The notes under the pieces are model-generated. The model saw only the letters and a program-made list of their open reading frames with translations, ran no database searches and was not told the origin of the DNA. From Apostichopus japonicus (Eukaryota; Echinodermata; Holothuroidea; Aspidochirotida; Stichopodidae): a stretch of DNA of 64,000 nucleotides. Where the stretch lies: NCBI RefSeq assembly GCF_037975245.1, contig NC_092563.1:29537960-29601959 (forward strand), in the 5' to 3' direction. Made by a program: the position numbers and the translations under genes. Of the stretch, positions 23,470 through 35,907 are shown one piece after another (position 1 is the first letter of the stretch; every line of letters starts with the position of its first letter).

Positions 23470-26400
23470 TTTGAGTTGTTTTAGCAATATCAATAATCTT
23501 GAGGATGTACATGTGGTTGGATTACAAAGATGGAATTGCCATTTTGTGAATGTGAAATATATGTAAACAGATGAAACCAACTTGATAGATGTTAATGTCA
23601 AATACTGGAAGGAACTCCAAATATGTATAAGTGTGAAAAGCAATGTAATAAAAATTAAAGAAATACATGAATATAGGGGGAAAAACGAAACAAAAACAAG
23701 AGAAAAAACAGGATATTACTTTCCCTTCCTTCTGCTATCATCAGAAAGAGAAATTTGCTGAGAAACAATTCATTGTATGGAATCGCTAGTGATTTCCAGT
23801 TTTTAACTCAAAAGTGAGATTGTAATTGATCAAAGTAAGATAACCCTTACCTTTGTTTTAACCAAGATGAACAATAATTTGTGGGTAATCAGTGATCCAA
23901 AACGATTCTAACACATTTCCCATAGAATTCTTATAGATGTTGCCCAAACACTGCTGCTTAACAGCTTAAAATTACATGCAAAACTAAGCCATCAGTTTTC
24001 AATATTTTCAGCTTTCTTACTTTATTAAATGTGAAATTTGATTAGTCAAATTAATGTATTTTAGTATCGCAGAGTATGAATCATTTTCCCAACATGAACA
24101 CAAGACATTGCTTTATAAAGAGGAAATAATATGTAAATGTTAATTGCTATTTAGATTTTCATGTGAATAAAGCATGGCATGGTTGTTAAGCATATTTTGT
24201 GGTTGCTATGGACACAGGGTGGTATGTTATGCTGACATTACTTTCATACTGCTGTTCTCTTCGTTTTGCATAATTAGTCAGTTTGCTTTTTCTTTGGGGA
24301 CCAACTACACATCTGAATGACTGGCAATGCCATTTTAAATGCTTCTTTAAATGTAACTTCAGTTAAAAGTTCAATTAACATGGTAAGGGTTAATTTTAGT
24401 AATTCTTTGCATGTAAAAGTTGGATTTGTATAAAGCATCTCCTTGAAATGTATAAGTCATTTAGCCTATGCCTTGAATGTAACCAAATTTTTAACAGCAA
24501 ATTGACAATTTTGGTCTACAAGTTACAACCCCTCTCATACTTTAATGAGGGTTGGAGGCCACCCAACACTCAACTATGATATGATTGAGAGGAAATGTTT
24601 ACTTGGATTGGGTAATATCTGACCCTGGTTCTGGAGTAAGGGTGAAGTAAATGATAAATTGGGACCCTTTGTTTTAAGGGTTAGTTTCAAAAGCATAAGG
24701 TTTGATTGTTGGACCACTAACACTCCATCAGACTTTTCAATTACTTCACCACCATGTCTCCTATGTATTGTATTAAGCAATTTATCCTAAGATAGCTTCT
24801 ATTTTTGTGTATATATGTGTTCCAATGAAATATTAAATGTGTATTTGATGTCTAAGATTAAAACAGAAGGCAACGCTGCCCGAATTGGGAAAAGTGCAAT
24901 GAAATTGATCGCCATAGATATCTAGCTGTTGTCAAGTGAGACCGTATCTGTAGTTTATATTTGCTTATGTTTATGTTATTACAGTATTACCATACACTAG
25001 CTGATCTTATGTTGCATAGTTTCGTAAGGTAAGTTCTTGTTGTCTTTGAACAGGACCAAGTTATGATGTACAAAATTCCATCTGATTTCATCTTACCAAA
25101 GTTTCTATGCAATTTAAAAGGACAAGATTTCACAGGGTTCAAGGAAGAAAGGGGCATTTTTCTTTAGCCTTTAAACAAAAGGGTGCAAGGTTAGTCAAAT
25201 GGGTAAAGTGATGGATGTGATTGGACGCGACAAGACAAAAGGTAAATGAATTGCTCAACTCTAAATCATCTTGGACCCCTCCCAACTCCCCTCCCCCTCC
25301 CCCTTAACTACACCCTTGCAATTATTGCATGTTACTGCTACTTTGAATCTCACAAACAAAAATAAGTATTCAGTGATGTATGAAGCTTTTACTCCCGGCA
25401 GGTTTTCTTCTGCCATGTTGAAATTTTTTGAGCTCTTACTCCTTAATTAAAGAGCTAAAAGAAATGTTTGATTCATCAAGAACCAGTCTCTTTCTGCCGT
25501 GATTTCCTGTTGATTTTTGTGTATAAGAGAATTCTTTTTTAATTCTTGTAATTCAAAGATGCTTCTATGAACAATTAAAACTATTTCTTTGTTATTTTGA
25601 TTGTGTCTTCTTGGTTTTATCTTAGATGTGAATTGTTTCTCTTCTAGGAAATGAAATATGTGGAAGATTGTAACGTTACCAAAGCATGAGTCTCACAGTT
25701 TGCTCCTTTATCTCCTACCCCTTTTTCCAGCCACTACACAAGGTGAACAAACCAATGGTTACTTGTTTTTGGTTTAATTAAAGTTGCTCAAGTTCTTTAG
25801 GAAGAACCCCCAGAGTTGTCTTCAATGACCCCACGTGTCCCACACCCTACTTTATAAATAATGGAATAAAAAAAAATAAAACTATATTTATAAAATAAAG
25901 CAGTATCCATATTACAATGTTCACAGGTACTATAACAAAACTACACACCACTTAAATTTTGAAACTTTAAAAATAAAATAAATCTTACAAAAACTCGAGC
26001 TGAAAAGCAGTTTGTATAAATGTGTTTGAAGTGACTCTAAATAAACGTTATGAGGTTGACTTGAACGAACATGTGGAGGAAGAGCGTTGAAACGTTTTGG
26101 ACCTTAATTTTCAAAAGCATGTTATCTATATACTTGAAAATCCTAGGATTTTTTCCATCATTCTTAGACTCTGTGAGACTTTTCTTTCGCCAAATATATA
26201 GAACCTGATCGAAAATTTCTAGCAGAACCGTTAACACTGAACCAATTCACATCCTTGGTTGCCTCTGGCCCTTCTATAATACCCTTAACTAATCAGTTGG
26301 GAGAAAATTGAATTTGTCCCCCCCCCCCACCTCTGAATTCCTGCTTGTCAACTTGAAGAAGAACCTGTGATAAAATAGTGAAACCCCCATGTTTGAGCAG

Positions 26401-26700
26401 AAGTTTTTACCATCTCCCCTGAGAGAATGGAACAGTTGAGATACAACAAAAATTCAAGATTATTTATTGCTCCTTATAAAATCAATACTTTCTTTTTCTA
26501 CAAGATACAATACTATCAGTTTGGAACGGCTATTAGGCAAACTTCTACACTTTTATGGTAAAGCAAAACACACGTACCTTAATACTGAGTGTGTTTGAAG
26601 ATGACATTGGGAAAGCTTAATAAATATACACATGCATTCGAATGATTTCCATGAAATAAGACGTTAATGGAGTTTGCACAATCAATCAATTCAAATTACA
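23470..26700. other. Intergenic DNA with no recognised gene
   Basis: AT-rich single-copy-looking sequence between LONP2 and its duplicate. Apart from short homopolymers, such as the C run near 26320 and the A run near 25868, I see no exon, RNA gene or element I can support. Confidence 0.5.
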
Positions 26701-26729
26701 GTACATTTATGTCCAATCTTTGTGATTAC

Positions 26730-27200
26730 CTTGTATAGTCTGTCACACAGGGCAGTCATTCCAACTGTCACCTAGGCACCACCTGTCACACAGGTGCATT
26801 CATGGTCACACCGGCATTGTCATGTAGGCAGTCCCAACAGACAATCTCACACAGGGACAGATCTACCATACAGCTTATATTCCTACCTGTCACACTATGA
26901 CAAAGTCTAGCTGTTAAGCACTATCACACAGGATCAATCTGACAGCAGCAGCCTTACTGTCACACAGTATGTGGCACAGAGGTGCAATCTGACGGTCAAA
27001 CAGGGCCTGGGCCTGATTGCCTCAACATGGATTTATCTGTCATACAGAGCTATATTCCCACTCAGCTGTCACATAAAGACGGTCCGGCTTACATGAACAG
27101 TGCGGTGACTGTCACACTTAGTCTGACTAGCATTGGCTGTCACATAGAGGCAATCTGACAATAAATAGTAGCACTTTGGCTGTCACACATATTCCGACTA
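26730..27200. repeat. Degenerate CTGTCACACAGG repeat tract
   Basis: A loosely periodic run (about 25-40 bp) of CTGTCACACAGG-like words separated by variable sequence (TCTGACAG, GGCAATCTGA and similar). It ends immediately before the duplicated LONP2 upstream block at 27204. I do not recognise the family. Confidence 0.65.
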
Positions 27201-27203
27201 TAC

Positions 27204-27398
27204 TCCCCCTGGTTCTTTGGTCTTATCTGTTGTCATGTCATTGCGCAATGAATGTTGTTTGTCACCCCAGCCACCCTAGATAGGGGATTAAAGTACACTG
27301 ACAAAGACAAACATACAAGCGTGCTGTCAACTGTGTTTACTATGAAGTTTCAGTTGCCCGTATAACGCTAACTGCGACACACATCGCTGGTTAGAGTG
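27204..27398 (+). promoter_or_regulatory. Duplicate of the LONP2 upstream block
   Basis: Matches 8195-8395 nearly base for base with a few small deletions. The C/EBP-type palindrome ATTGCGCAAT is kept at 27240-27249. Homology stops after GGTTAGAGTGC and resumes near 35567, just before exon 1', so about 8.2 kb of foreign sequence now separates this block from the exons. Confidence 0.7.
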
Positions 27399-27529
27399 CA
27401 GACTGCTGTTTTTGCTCAGCGACGCGAATAAGTAGGAAATGCTACTATATTTCCTCCTCTTTCTACAAGAGTCCACATCGCAAGCCGTTTTAGTTTTTAT
27501 TCTGTATTTGACGATATCACAATCATTTG

Positions 27530-28670
27530 ATGAAATCAGCAAATCATTTGATGATATGAATTAGTGATATGTACATATCACTTAGGCTATACATATCACT
27601 AAGGCTAAGGCTATGTACATATCAACAAATGATTTGTTGATATCAGCAATTCATTTGCTGATATCACCAATTCAATTGCTAATTTCAAGGTTACTGATAT
27701 CAGCAAACGAATTGCTGATATCATCAAATATAAGACATATCTCTATATCAATTGGTGATATCATCAAATCATTTGCTGATATCACCAAATCAATTGCGGA
27801 TATCACCAATTAATTAACAATATGTAGAATTGCTGATATCACAACAAAAAAGCAAATCAATTAATGATATCAGCAATTGAATAAGTGATATGAACATATC
27901 AAGAAATGATTTGTTGATATCAGCAATTCATTTGCTCATATCACCAATTCAATTGCTGATATCACAAATTATTTGGTGATATCAGCAAATCATTTGATGA
28001 TATGAATTAGTGATATGTACATATCACTTAGGCTATACATATCACTAAGGCTAAGGCTATGTACATATCAACAAATGATTTGTTGATATCAGCAATTCAT
28101 TTGCTGATATCACCAATTCAATTGCTGATTTCAAGGTTACTGATATCAGCAAACGAGTTGCTGATATCATCAAATATAAGACATATCTCTATATCAATTG
28201 GTGATATCATCAAATCATTTGCTGATATCACCAAATCAATTGCGGATATCACCAATTAATTAACGATATGTAGAATTGCTGATATCACAACAAAAAAGCA
28301 AATCAATCAATGATATCAGCAATTGAATAAGTGATATGAACATATCAAGAAATGATTTGTTGATATCAGCAATTCATTTGCTCATATCACCAATTCAATT
28401 GCTGATATCACCAATTATTTGGTGATATCAGCAAATAATTTGCTGAAATCATCAAATATTTGATGATATCACCAATTATTTGATGATATCAGCAAATCAA
28501 TGGATGATATCAGCAATTGAATTGGTGATACCAGCGAATGAATTATTGATATGTACATATACAAATGATGCTGATATCACCAATTCAATTGTTGATATCA
28601 ACAAAGGTCGAATTGCTGATATCATCAAAGGAATTGATGTACAAATCAGCAATTCAGTTCCTCATTGGCT
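27530..28670. repeat. TGATATCA palindromic satellite with a 446-bp higher-order repeat
   Basis: Dozens of copies of TGATATCA spaced about 20-25 bp apart, joined by short linkers such as GCAAATCATT and CCAATTCAATT. Many linkers are themselves near-palindromic. A 446-bp block, including the non-satellite insert CACTTAGGCTATACATATCA, is repeated almost exactly (27613 onward and 28059 onward). It lies in the sequence that separates the duplicated promoter block from exon 1'. Confidence 0.9.
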
Positions 28671-28679
28671 TACAAACTA

Positions 28680-30008
28680 AATCACAAAAATAATGTGGTT
28701 TTAAAGTCTAGAGAGAAGTTCTCACTAGCTAAATGCTACCAATCACTGAAAGCTGACAAGTATAGCCATTCATGGCACCATCAATTTTCCGTATCATGAC
28801 GATGGAGATTTTTTGGTTATGAGAACCTGAAGTTTTGATCAGGGGTTGCAGCAGTAGCTCCAGCTCAGTGAATTGAATTATTCATATACTGCACTGCACT
28901 AGTATTTTGGGTTTTTTCTCCACCTGAGGGTAGTCTGTGGCTCCGCCTATTTTCTATAAGACACCGCCTTTTCTACAGCTGAGGGTTGCATGAAATGTCG
29001 ATCAAATCACATTGTCGATGTCAATTGGATATAAGTAACGCCTTAGTAATACATATTCATATCACCCGACTATCGATGATACACTGTTTGACCCGCGAAG
29101 CTCGAATGCACAGCCGTCTGCTGAAAACAACGTTCTTGCACGGACTTATTTTCAAGTTATATTAATTGTATTCTATGAAAACTTGACTGGGACAACGTTT
29201 TATATCTTTTATGTAATAACAATTTTTGACGTCACTTCTTAACATGTAAATGCTACAAGGCAAACGTCGTCAATACGGTTATTTGCCATCAGTGTAACGG
29301 TCTTTACCTTAGCCTTAGGTAAGCTATAGGCTGTAACTGAGTGAAACTTTATGTCGTTTGCGTTTAAATGAATTAGCCCCGGTTATACTACATTAACTAC
29401 CCATACGACGGAGTACTACTACTGGCATTGCTATAAGTACTAAACTATTACTAGTAGTACTTGGCTAGTAGTAGGCAAGTGTGTTGTAGACCTAGCACAT
29501 TAGCCTAGACCTCAAATATGGTTTATGCTAGCACCCTTCACTCTCCAGTCCTAGACCCTAAATTAAATATAGAAATTCCCAAAAGGCTATGCCTAGTTCA
29601 ACCGTGTAAATCATTACCATTGGTTTTAGGCCTAGGCTATTCACTTTGCATGGGTCGGCCTATAATATGAAAGAAAAACAGTTCTAGCTGGTTTAGGACT
29701 AGAAGTAGTGGGAGTTTGTGGCAATGGGTTAAGCCTAGGCAATGGGTTAAGCCTAGGCAATGGGTTATGATATGGTAATAATTGCTGTATAATTTTTTAA
29801 TTTTTTTTTTTAGGATATAGTGTTGCTTTATTGTGGAAAATGTAACAAATATGTTATATATGTGTACAAAGCTGATAGAAATTCATGTAACTGTACAATG
29901 TTTTACTGGATACATATAATGTCCCAGTTTTGGGAAAAGCTGAGGTTGTCCAAAATTTTATAGTAAACATTAATTTTATTTATTCTTTACTTCTTACATA
30001 TAAATATA

Positions 30009-30043
<35 letters not shown>

Positions 30044-31370
30044 TATACATATATATATATACATATATACATATATATACATATATATATATATATACAT
30101 ATATATCTATTTTTTTGTGGTACATCGATTATATTTAGAGTTCTGATAACAACATAGGTATGTCATCTGAATGAAACAAAGGATAATGTATAATAGTTGT
30201 TTAGGCCTTGTCCACAGCTGCAGATTCACAAAGATGGTTCATTAAGCAAACACAAAGCTTCATATTTATCAATCAATTTTATTTTCACACCTTCTCATAC
30301 ATATGAAAAATATTCATTGTGGGAAAGCATCTGTGAAACTGAATTTTGGCACATTGATAAGGCATATAACAAAGAACTTTTATGCAAAAAAAATGTGATG
30401 GTAGTCTCCCCCTAACTGGAACTACTTCTTTCTGCAGTTGGAGAAAATGTAAAATTTTGGCTGAAGTTGCTGATATTCGTTATGTACATTCTGCGTCGGC
30501 ATAGGTAACACTATTTGATGTCTGAAATTACAGATATTGTGGAAGACATGTGACCACTCTTCTAGTTTAGCTAACTTTGAGGAAAATTTACGGTCTCAAA
30601 TTTTCGTATTAAACAAGTAATTTAAAATGGCAGAAAATGAGATAGGGGCCTATCATGGCCCTACTTTGAGTGTATTCTAAATTCACAAGCAAAGGCATGT
30701 TTGAGATTTAATTTGCATAGGATCCTTGTTCAGTGCCAGTTGTACAGGAAAAGTGCCAAATGAAGGTCAAGCGGGTTGTACGTTTTACGAAAAGCGCCCT
30801 CAAACTTAAGAAATCTCACTTCTGGCCCTATTTGGGGGTCCAATTTGGGCCTGTGTGTAAGTTTTTAATATTTCTTTAAACACCATATTCCAGGAGTGTA
30901 TTCACCTTATTTTTAAAAACTCAGGTCAAAAGTTTGTGTTTTATTTTTATATACTCAAAATTTATGTACGACTTGAAAACTGCGAAAATCACGCATTTCA
31001 TATGTATGAAATTGCTTGCACAAGCCGATTTGAGTAGTTCAAATAACAACAACTTCTTAGCTTTACCATACAGGTGCCTAACAAATAAAGTGTGGTACAC
31101 TAGCATAAGGACTCCCAATAAAGTGCCTTATCTGGGTCATATACCCAAAGATGGCTGAGAACAGCGCCCTCAAAAATCACAATTTACAAAAATTGTGGGC
31201 TATTTTGTACATATACCGCACGGTTAGCTGCTCATCGGAGCATTAATAAATTGTCAAAAAGATGTTTTAACTTTCTCTTTGCATCTTAACTATACATTTC
31301 TTACTAGTTTTGTATTGATAACCAAGAAAAACCCTTTTAATTATGACCAACTCTGACTTTGAAATGCCCA
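28680..31370. other. Non-genic insert sequence with microsatellites
   Basis: Part of the 8.2-kb insert between the duplicated promoter and exon 1'. It includes a triple repeat of CAATGGGTTAAGCCTAGG near 29728-29768 and a TA/CATA microsatellite at 29999-30112. I see no exon with supported homology. Confidence 0.5.
29999..30112. repeat. TATATA/CATATA microsatellite
   Basis: About 110 bp of TA dinucleotides punctuated by ACATA steps. The short frame of alternating Tyr and Ile across it is meaningless. Confidence 0.9.
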
Positions 31371-31379
31371 TGTCGATTT

Positions 31380-31965
31380 AAACTGGTATAAGTCAAGTTA
31401 AATTGGTATATGTCGACTTAGTCAAAGTTAAAGACTTTATCATATTAAAAAAAAAAACAATGATAAGTAAAATAAATCGATATATGTCAAGTTAAATCGA
31501 CAAATACCAGTTTAAATCGATGATATGTCGAATTAAATCGGTATATGTCAATTTAAATCGACATATACCAATTTAATTCGACTTATACCGGATTAAATCG
31601 ACATATACCGATGTAAATCCACATATATACCAATTTAAATCGATGACATGTTAAATAAATCGGTATTTGTCTTTAAATCGACATCTAGCAGTTTAAATCG
31701 ATGATATGTCGAATTAAGTCGGTAGAAGTCAATTTCCTTGGACTTATAACAGTTTCTAACAACTCAAATTGACATTCTCCTATCTAAATCGCAAATCATC
31801 GATTTCGCTCATTAACATATTCCAAATCCCGATTTCGGTGATGATTGACATGTGGTCATATGTCGATGTAAATCGGTAGATGTCAATTTCAGCTCCTAGA
31901 AACTGGTATAAGTCGAAGGAAATGGTATATGTCGATTTAAATCGGTATATGTCGATTACCCACGA
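31380..31965. repeat. AAATCGACATATACC palindromic repeat tract
   Basis: Repeated half units TCGATTTAAATCG, GGTATATGTCGA and TCGACATATACC occur in both orientations at about 20-25 bp spacing, with scattered variants. It has the same architecture as the TGATATCA satellite, built from a different core. No gene is present. Confidence 0.82.
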
Positions 31966-32880
31966 CTGATGGCCCGCCATAGTGTTCTACCTCTTGTGTA
32001 ACTTACTTGCGTTACTTTCTTGCCTTTACCACAAATCCACGCCACTTGCTTTAGAAGCTACAGACACGAACGGTCTATTTGAACACCTACGTGGTTCAAA
32101 AGTATTTTGATTTGGTTTTTATATTTAGTCGAGACAATTAATCCTTCTTATCAATCGTTTAACATGATAACAGGAGGTTTTGTTAGATGCAAGAAGCAAT
32201 GTGGAAAACAATTACGTCGTCCCCCTAAGCTTATTGTGGGTAAACTGGATAGTATATCGAACAGCATTAGTACAAACTCGCGTGAGGGACTTGCGATACC
32301 GTTACACGATAGATTAGCGCACCTTCCCCGGCGATCAATAGCGTTGAATCTAATGGGCTACATTTTTCTCCCGCTGTGGTTGTGGTGAATCAAAAGCGCG
32401 GAAAATACAATCCTTTATGTGGAAAGTAATAATCGGTTCCAAATAGGCCTAATCGGTAGTGCAATGGATTTGCCGATGCCGATTATTTACCGATTGTCTG
32501 ATAATCGGCCTAGGAACTTTTGGATTTGGTTTGAGCTTTTAAATATCTCGACCTCAGTGTTGCATATTTCCTTGAATTTTAGTTTCATTCAGTACTTTAC
32601 TAATAACCTGAAATGATAATCCTTTGAATGTATTGACATATTTCATGTTGCATCATATTTATCAATGTTTTCCTATTTTGTTTTACAGTAAACACCGTTT
32701 CACACTGAACATTGTTGTTTGCTCCACCGCCCTTTATTTTTATTCTTATGCTTATACTTACATTGATTTCATTGAAATCACTGGCCGTTAAACCCAGTGA
32801 TATTCAGGAACCATAATAGAGAGACGAAAGATAAATTGTTTGTTTCATTCTCTTCGAGTCTCCACATCAACAACTCTGTA

Positions 32881-32960
32881 ACTGAATGACATACATTAAT
32901 GTTGGAGTGACTCAAACTCGGGACCTCATGCTCGAAAGGCACTGGCGTTAGCCACTGAGC
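32881..32960 (-). repeat. tRNA-like SINE head, split by a hAT MITE
   Basis: The minus strand reads GCTCAGTGGCTAACGCCAG (A box) and GTCCCGAGTTTGAGTCACT (B box), like the SINE head at 386-612. The element is broken at its 5' edge by the MITE at 32961-33440. The remaining few bases (CACTGAGCTAAC) continue at 33441. Confidence 0.6.
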
Positions 32961-33440
32961 CAGCGGCGTAACGCCTATGGGCTCGGATGCCTCAGAAAAT
33001 TCAAGCTCTAGCCTTTCCAAGTTCTCGGGAACTTTGATACCATTTGTCCACAGGATGGAAATATACATGTTAATGTTAATTGGACATTGATCATTTGGTC
33101 TTATTGTCCTTTCAATCTCTTTATGTATTCTAGCTTTGCAACACATTTTTTTCATGTAGTATGACAGACAAGGCGGACCAAATGTGTCTATGAACGCAGG
33201 TTTTCCCCCAAATCTCAGTTGATAAAATCACCACGAAATGTTCCATATACGGCTTAGATTGCACCAGAGAGCTTGTAGAACCCCAGAGCTTCCAGGGCCC
33301 TAAGGCGGGTCCTGGACCCACGCCTTTGGGACTCGTGATGTGCGCTGCGCGCACATCGGTTGATTCTCCGCAGCAGCCAGGGGGGGCCCTTCCTTCCCTA
33401 CATGGACCCAGGGGCCCCCAGACTCATAGTTACGCTGCTG
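32961..33440. mobile_element. hAT-like MITE, 480 bp, nested in a SINE
   Basis: Termini are CAGCGGCGTAAC and GTTACGCTGCTG, inverted with one mismatch in 12. Flanking direct repeats CACTGAGC at 32953-32960 and 33441-33448 are a perfect 8-bp target duplication. The interior is GC-rich with G and C runs and no transposase. Confidence 0.82.
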
Positions 33441-34193
33441 CACTGAGCTAACCTTCCTTATGGTTATTGAAAACCCTCTTACGATTTTGATGTTGTATAA
33501 ATAAAACGCATGCACATTTCCTGATGAATCCCCAGTTGGTTTTGTTGTTTAAAACCTTATGTCTGCCAAGGAGTCCAGTCAGAAGAACTGAACATGGTAA
33601 GTTTTCTTCAACTTGGCTGCAGTGAATTAAAACTGCTAGTCTTAGCCATTTTTAATGCACTTTCCATTATTTTGACTGATGTGACAGTCCAGTTCAGTTG
33701 CAATGTGCAAAATTAACAGTGTGTAGCAAGCTTAAAGGCAATGGCAATCTAGAGCTACATCACTTTTGCCATTTCTGAAGTTTGTTGCTGGTCGTCCTTT
33801 ATAATTTTCCACTTCTTTTCATTTGAATCTGTACACTTTATTTTGGGTTACAGACTTTTGCCATCACAATGAATGAATGCCAGTGTTAGGAAACCTGTAA
33901 GACTGGAAGGTTGCAGTTTGGTTAGAGGTACGTTCGAAGGATCTTTACTATCTGGTATCTGGTGATATTTAGTGTTTCTTATGGTAATTACTGTTTATGA
34001 ACTGGGACTGACACAATCTGACCATTCAGTTGCTGGGTGTGGCTGTATACTTGTAATCAACAGGTTTTAAAGTGTATATATACACCTATTATGTAATTGC
34101 CAGCTGACACACATTTTCCCAACTGACTTTACTGTACATAGCTGCTACTCCTGTGAATGGCACATGGCCTATATTACTGATTAAGAACGAGAA

Positions 34194-34673
34194 ATGGAAA
34201 CGTCTTGTCCTCAAGTTCCTTATATTGTTACAAAAAGCCAACCATACTTGGCAACCCAATTGGGAGAGGAAGGTGAAGAAAGTGAAAGTTCAGCAAAGAC
34301 GGACTTAGTGTACGATGCCAATGAAGTCAGCAGTAGCAGGAATACACAAGATAGAGTCACCTGTGAAATGTGTTCGATGACTTTGCCAAAATGCAGTCTA
34401 AAGAGGCATATTGAACAACACCATGGAGAAGATACAAAGGCATATGGAATATGTGTGGACAGTGAAAATGGAGTTTACATGGTAAGAAAAGAAAACAGAG
34501 GGGTGAACTTCCCTTGTCATGTGAAAAAGAAAGTCTGTGATCAGTTACGAAAGAAGTGTTATGTGAAATTGCAGGTTGCTTCCAAATGTGCAATTATACA
34601 TTCCCTGTCTAGTAAGGGAGAGCACAAGTTAAACTCTGATTCAAGTATAAAGGGGGCAACAAGAAAACAATAA
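34194..34673 (+). CDS. Putative 159-aa protein with a C2H2-type zinc finger
   Basis: An open frame from ATG 34194 to TAA 34673. Residues 1-53 are acidic and Ser-rich. Residues from about 55 hold CEMCSMTLPKCSLKRHIEQHH, a C-x2-C-x11-H-x3-H finger with a short basic helix. The rest is Lys- and Cys-rich (GVYMVRKENRGVNFPCHVKKK). AATAAA overlaps the stop and another follows near 34697. I do not recognise the family. It could be a single-exon gene, one exon of a larger gene, or part of a transposon, since it lies in the 8.2-kb insert between duplicated LONP2 parts. Confidence 0.4.
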   Translation: METSCPQVPYIVTKSQPYLATQLGEEGEESESSAKTDLVYDANEVSSSRNTQDRVTCEMCSMTLPKCSLKRHIEQHHGEDTKAYGICVDSENGVYMVRKENRGVNFPCHVKKKVCDQLRKKCYVKLQVASKCAIIHSLSSKGEHKLNSDSSIKGATRKQ

Positions 34674-35631
34674 ATAGGGTATTAAACATAATTTACAATA
34701 AATAAACAGGTCCATTACAGTCATAAGTTATAGCTATTTAAAAAAAAAAAGTATTAAATTTGGTCAAAATCGAATTTAAAAACATTCCACTATCAATGGC
34801 GTTAGTGAACTACCCTGAGGTGGAGCTGGCTGAAATTAATACATAGGATACTTAACATAAATAACCAGGTCTATTAGACTCATCAGTTATCGATATGTCA
34901 TTCTAAACTTCGATCGAAAGTCGATACTATAAAAGTTCCGCACTCAATCGCGTTACTGAGCTGCTATCATAAGGTGGAGCCGAGTTTTAACCTCGAAAAA
35001 TCATCATAATTGTCCATAAACGTGACTGATATAAATACAAAGTGTTTTCAAGAAACTTTGGAATGAATACCTAGTCCTTTTTATAGAGTTTTTACCTTTT
35101 TGTAGAAAGAAACACCAATTAAAATTTGCAGTAAATCACAGTCCACATGAAGCTTCCGTATCACTTTTATCCGCTAGGTGGAGCTTATTTTGGTGGGCAC
35201 AACCCCTGATGCAATTGATTTACATGTTATTATCTACCCTGAGGTGGAGAAGTTCACAGCTGCAACACCTGATGGCAGTTTTCGTCACAAACCTCTTCAC
35301 TCAGTAGTAAACAGTTTTCGTACGCTGTTGCTGTAGAGCCTTGCAGGGTTATAAAATTGCTTTAACTGGCCAAATTTGTGCACTACATGTACTTTCCATT
35401 CATGCTCTTCAATATGCAAGCCACTAAAACCAGATCCTGATTGATAACATATCAAAAAAGATGTTCTCCTGCTACTTTTTGGCACTTTTTCTGAGATAGG
35501 AGAACACTCGGGCGGAGTGATATAGACTCTAATATGATTAGGAGTGTGCATATGCCACGTTACAATCCATCAGAGTTCTCTGATGTGAAAGCATCACCTA
35601 CTTACGGTAGGCTTAAAGGTAACTTAGAATC

Positions 35632-35696
35632 CTGATTGCAGACCACAAGCTTTTACCGGGTTCTCCAATACGAGTTCCCGGTAAGAACCCAAAAAA
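35632..35696 (+). pseudogene. LONP2 duplicate, exon 1' (start codon lost)
   Basis: Matches the end of LONP2 exon 1: ADHKLLPGSPIRVPGKNPK against [19 protein letters not shown]. The length from the GAC codon to the donor gtaagt is identical (56 nt), so phase 2 is kept. The segment that held ATGAAAATGGCG in the parent is missing and an in-frame TAA lies at 35620-35622. This exon cannot begin translation itself. Upstream homology to LONP2 is recognisable from about 35567. Confidence 0.8.
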
Positions 35697-35907
35697 GTAA
35701 GTGCGAGAAAAAAACAATACCAACCAGTATAAAAATCTATTCCTAAGCTAGTGGCTACTGTAACTTAAGTTTGTAACGTTAGGCGTAAGTCGAAGATCTA
35801 TCACCAACTCGTGAATGAATAACTATGTTCGAGAAACAGTTGGTCACTGACAATAAGTCAAGATGCCTATGACTAGGTCTAACAATCGTGTAACATTGTT
35901 AGGCTAA

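Noticed and set aside
27530-28670. CRISPR-like array of short repeats with spacers
   Set aside because: Eukaryotic context, palindromic core, irregular near-repeat linkers and no cas genes. It is a satellite.
32107-32388. 93-codon frame preceded by a possible acceptor (tatttag)
   Set aside because: No recognisable family, no donor or partner exon, and it lies in inserted non-genic DNA. Evidence is too thin to call.
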